A stretch of 7,025 nt of DNA from Chromatiales bacterium (GTDB taxonomy: Bacteria; Pseudomonadota; Gammaproteobacteria; Steroidobacterales; GCA-2729495), in contig JAUWKW010000074.1 of assembly GCA_030614035.1 (NCBI GenBank), positions 1-7,025 on the forward strand, read 5' to 3'. Both the position numbers and the translations under genes were made by a program. Under the pieces are notes generated by a model. The model made no database searches and was not told the origin of the DNA. It saw nothing but the letters and a program-made list of their open reading frames with translations. Below, piece by piece: positions 6,583 to 7,025 of this stretch. The stretch's first letter is position 1, and each line of letters starts with the position of its first letter.

Positions 6583-7025
6583 ATGAGTAGCGTGCGCGAC
6601 AAACTTAAGCAATACAGTAGGCCCGGCTATTACGACGAGTTCGACTATCACTGGACGATGACGATCGACCTTGACCGTTGCACCGGCTGCGAAGCATGTG
6701 TTGTTGCCTGTCAGGCGGAGAACAACCTGCCCATCGTTGGCGAGCAACGCTATGCCGAGGCGAGGGAGATCAAGTGGATTCGCATCGAACGCTACTGGGA
6801 AGGAGAGTATCCGGACGTCAAGCTGAATTTCATTCCGATGCTTTGCCAGCATTGCGACGAGGCTCCCTGCGAAACAGCGTGTCCGGTTTTTGCGACCTAC
6901 CACAATCCGGATGGGCTGAATACACAAATCTACAATCGCTGCATCGGTACGCGGACTTGCGCTGTTTACTGTCCTTACGAGGTTCGCTATTTCAACTGGT
7001 TTACCTATACCTGGGACGAACCGCT
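6583..7025 (+). CDS. actB2: Ferredoxin-type Fe-S subunit, ActB C-terminal half/QrcC-like (truncated at right edge)
   Basis: The ATG at 6583 follows the previous stop by 12 bases, in the same frame. 147 codons are visible before the window ends. There is no signal peptide, so the protein is probably carried out with its Tat-exported partner. Cys groups typical of Psr/ActB electron-transfer subunits are visible: C33-x2-C36-x2-C39-x3-C43, then C88-x2-C91-x4-C96-x3-C100, then C120-x5-C126-x3-C130. In the third group the usual second Cys is Thr (T123, CIGTRTC). A CIGTR motif is, to my knowledge, typical of ActB/QrcC-type subunits and fits a [3Fe-4S] cluster. More Cys ligands should lie beyond the edge. 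Known role: a wire of Fe-S clusters linking an NrfD-type quinone subunit to the hemes. An NrfD gene is expected next. The actB2 symbol is by analogy. Confidence 0.85.
   Translation, partial: MSSVRDKLKQYSRPGYYDEFDYHWTMTIDLDRCTGCEACVVACQAENNLPIVGEQRYAEAREIKWIRIERYWEGEYPDVKLNFIPMLCQHCDEAPCETACPVFATYHNPDGLNTQIYNRCIGTRTCAVYCPYEVRYFNWFTYTWDEP

Noticed and set aside
6169..6927. 252-residue minus-strand open frame
   Set aside because: It is antisense to the end of the molybdopterin-family gene and the start of the Fe-S gene, both of which have strong motif support.
1..7025. CRISPR array, transposon, integrase, tRNA or rRNA
   Set aside because: No regular repeat-spacer pattern, terminal inverted repeats, transposase motifs or structural RNA sequence were seen.

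Overview
The window looks like part of a proteobacterial, probably gammaproteobacterial, chromosome encoding a periplasm-facing respiratory complex and its electron carriers. This taxonomic guess rests only on moderately high GC, diheme cytochrome c4-like proteins and Tat/Sec export signals. It was not tested by search.

Layout. Bases 1-59 hold the first 19 codons of a probable minus-strand gene leaving the left edge. Bases 60-521 contain no convincing gene. Bases 522-1487 (+) encode an unusual fusion of a SRPBCC (START-like) domain with a CBS-domain pair. Convergent to it, with a 13-base gap, is a diheme c4-type cytochrome (minus strand, probable start 2130). A 244-base divergent intergenic region carrying a 12-base direct repeat separates that gene from a small plus-strand gene resembling the DUF6941 family (2375-2779). 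The 3' end of the small gene overlaps a second, paralogous diheme cytochrome (minus strand, 2651-3448), which has an unusually long C-terminal tail.

From about 3700 to the right edge lies a plus-strand operon. It encodes a membrane-anchored pentaheme cytochrome c, a 745-residue Tat-exported molybdopterin-oxidoreductase-family protein without a visible Mo-ligand cysteine, and the first 147 residues of a ferredoxin-type Fe-S subunit. The Fe-S subunit has a CxxTxxC substitution in one cluster motif. This order (multiheme c, molybdopterin-like, Fe-S) matches Alternative Complex III (ActA, then the two halves of ActB) and the related Qrc menaquinone reductase (QrcA-QrcB-QrcC). An NrfD-type quinol-binding membrane subunit (ActC/QrcD) would be expected just past the right edge.

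Working model (inference): the complex exchanges electrons between membrane quinol and periplasmic c-type hemes. The two divergently transcribed c4-like cytochromes could be soluble carriers between it and a terminal oxidase or another partner. The ActB function is split over two genes, whereas the classical ACIII has one fused polypeptide. The SRPBCC-CBS protein and the DUF6941-like protein have no established link to this complex.
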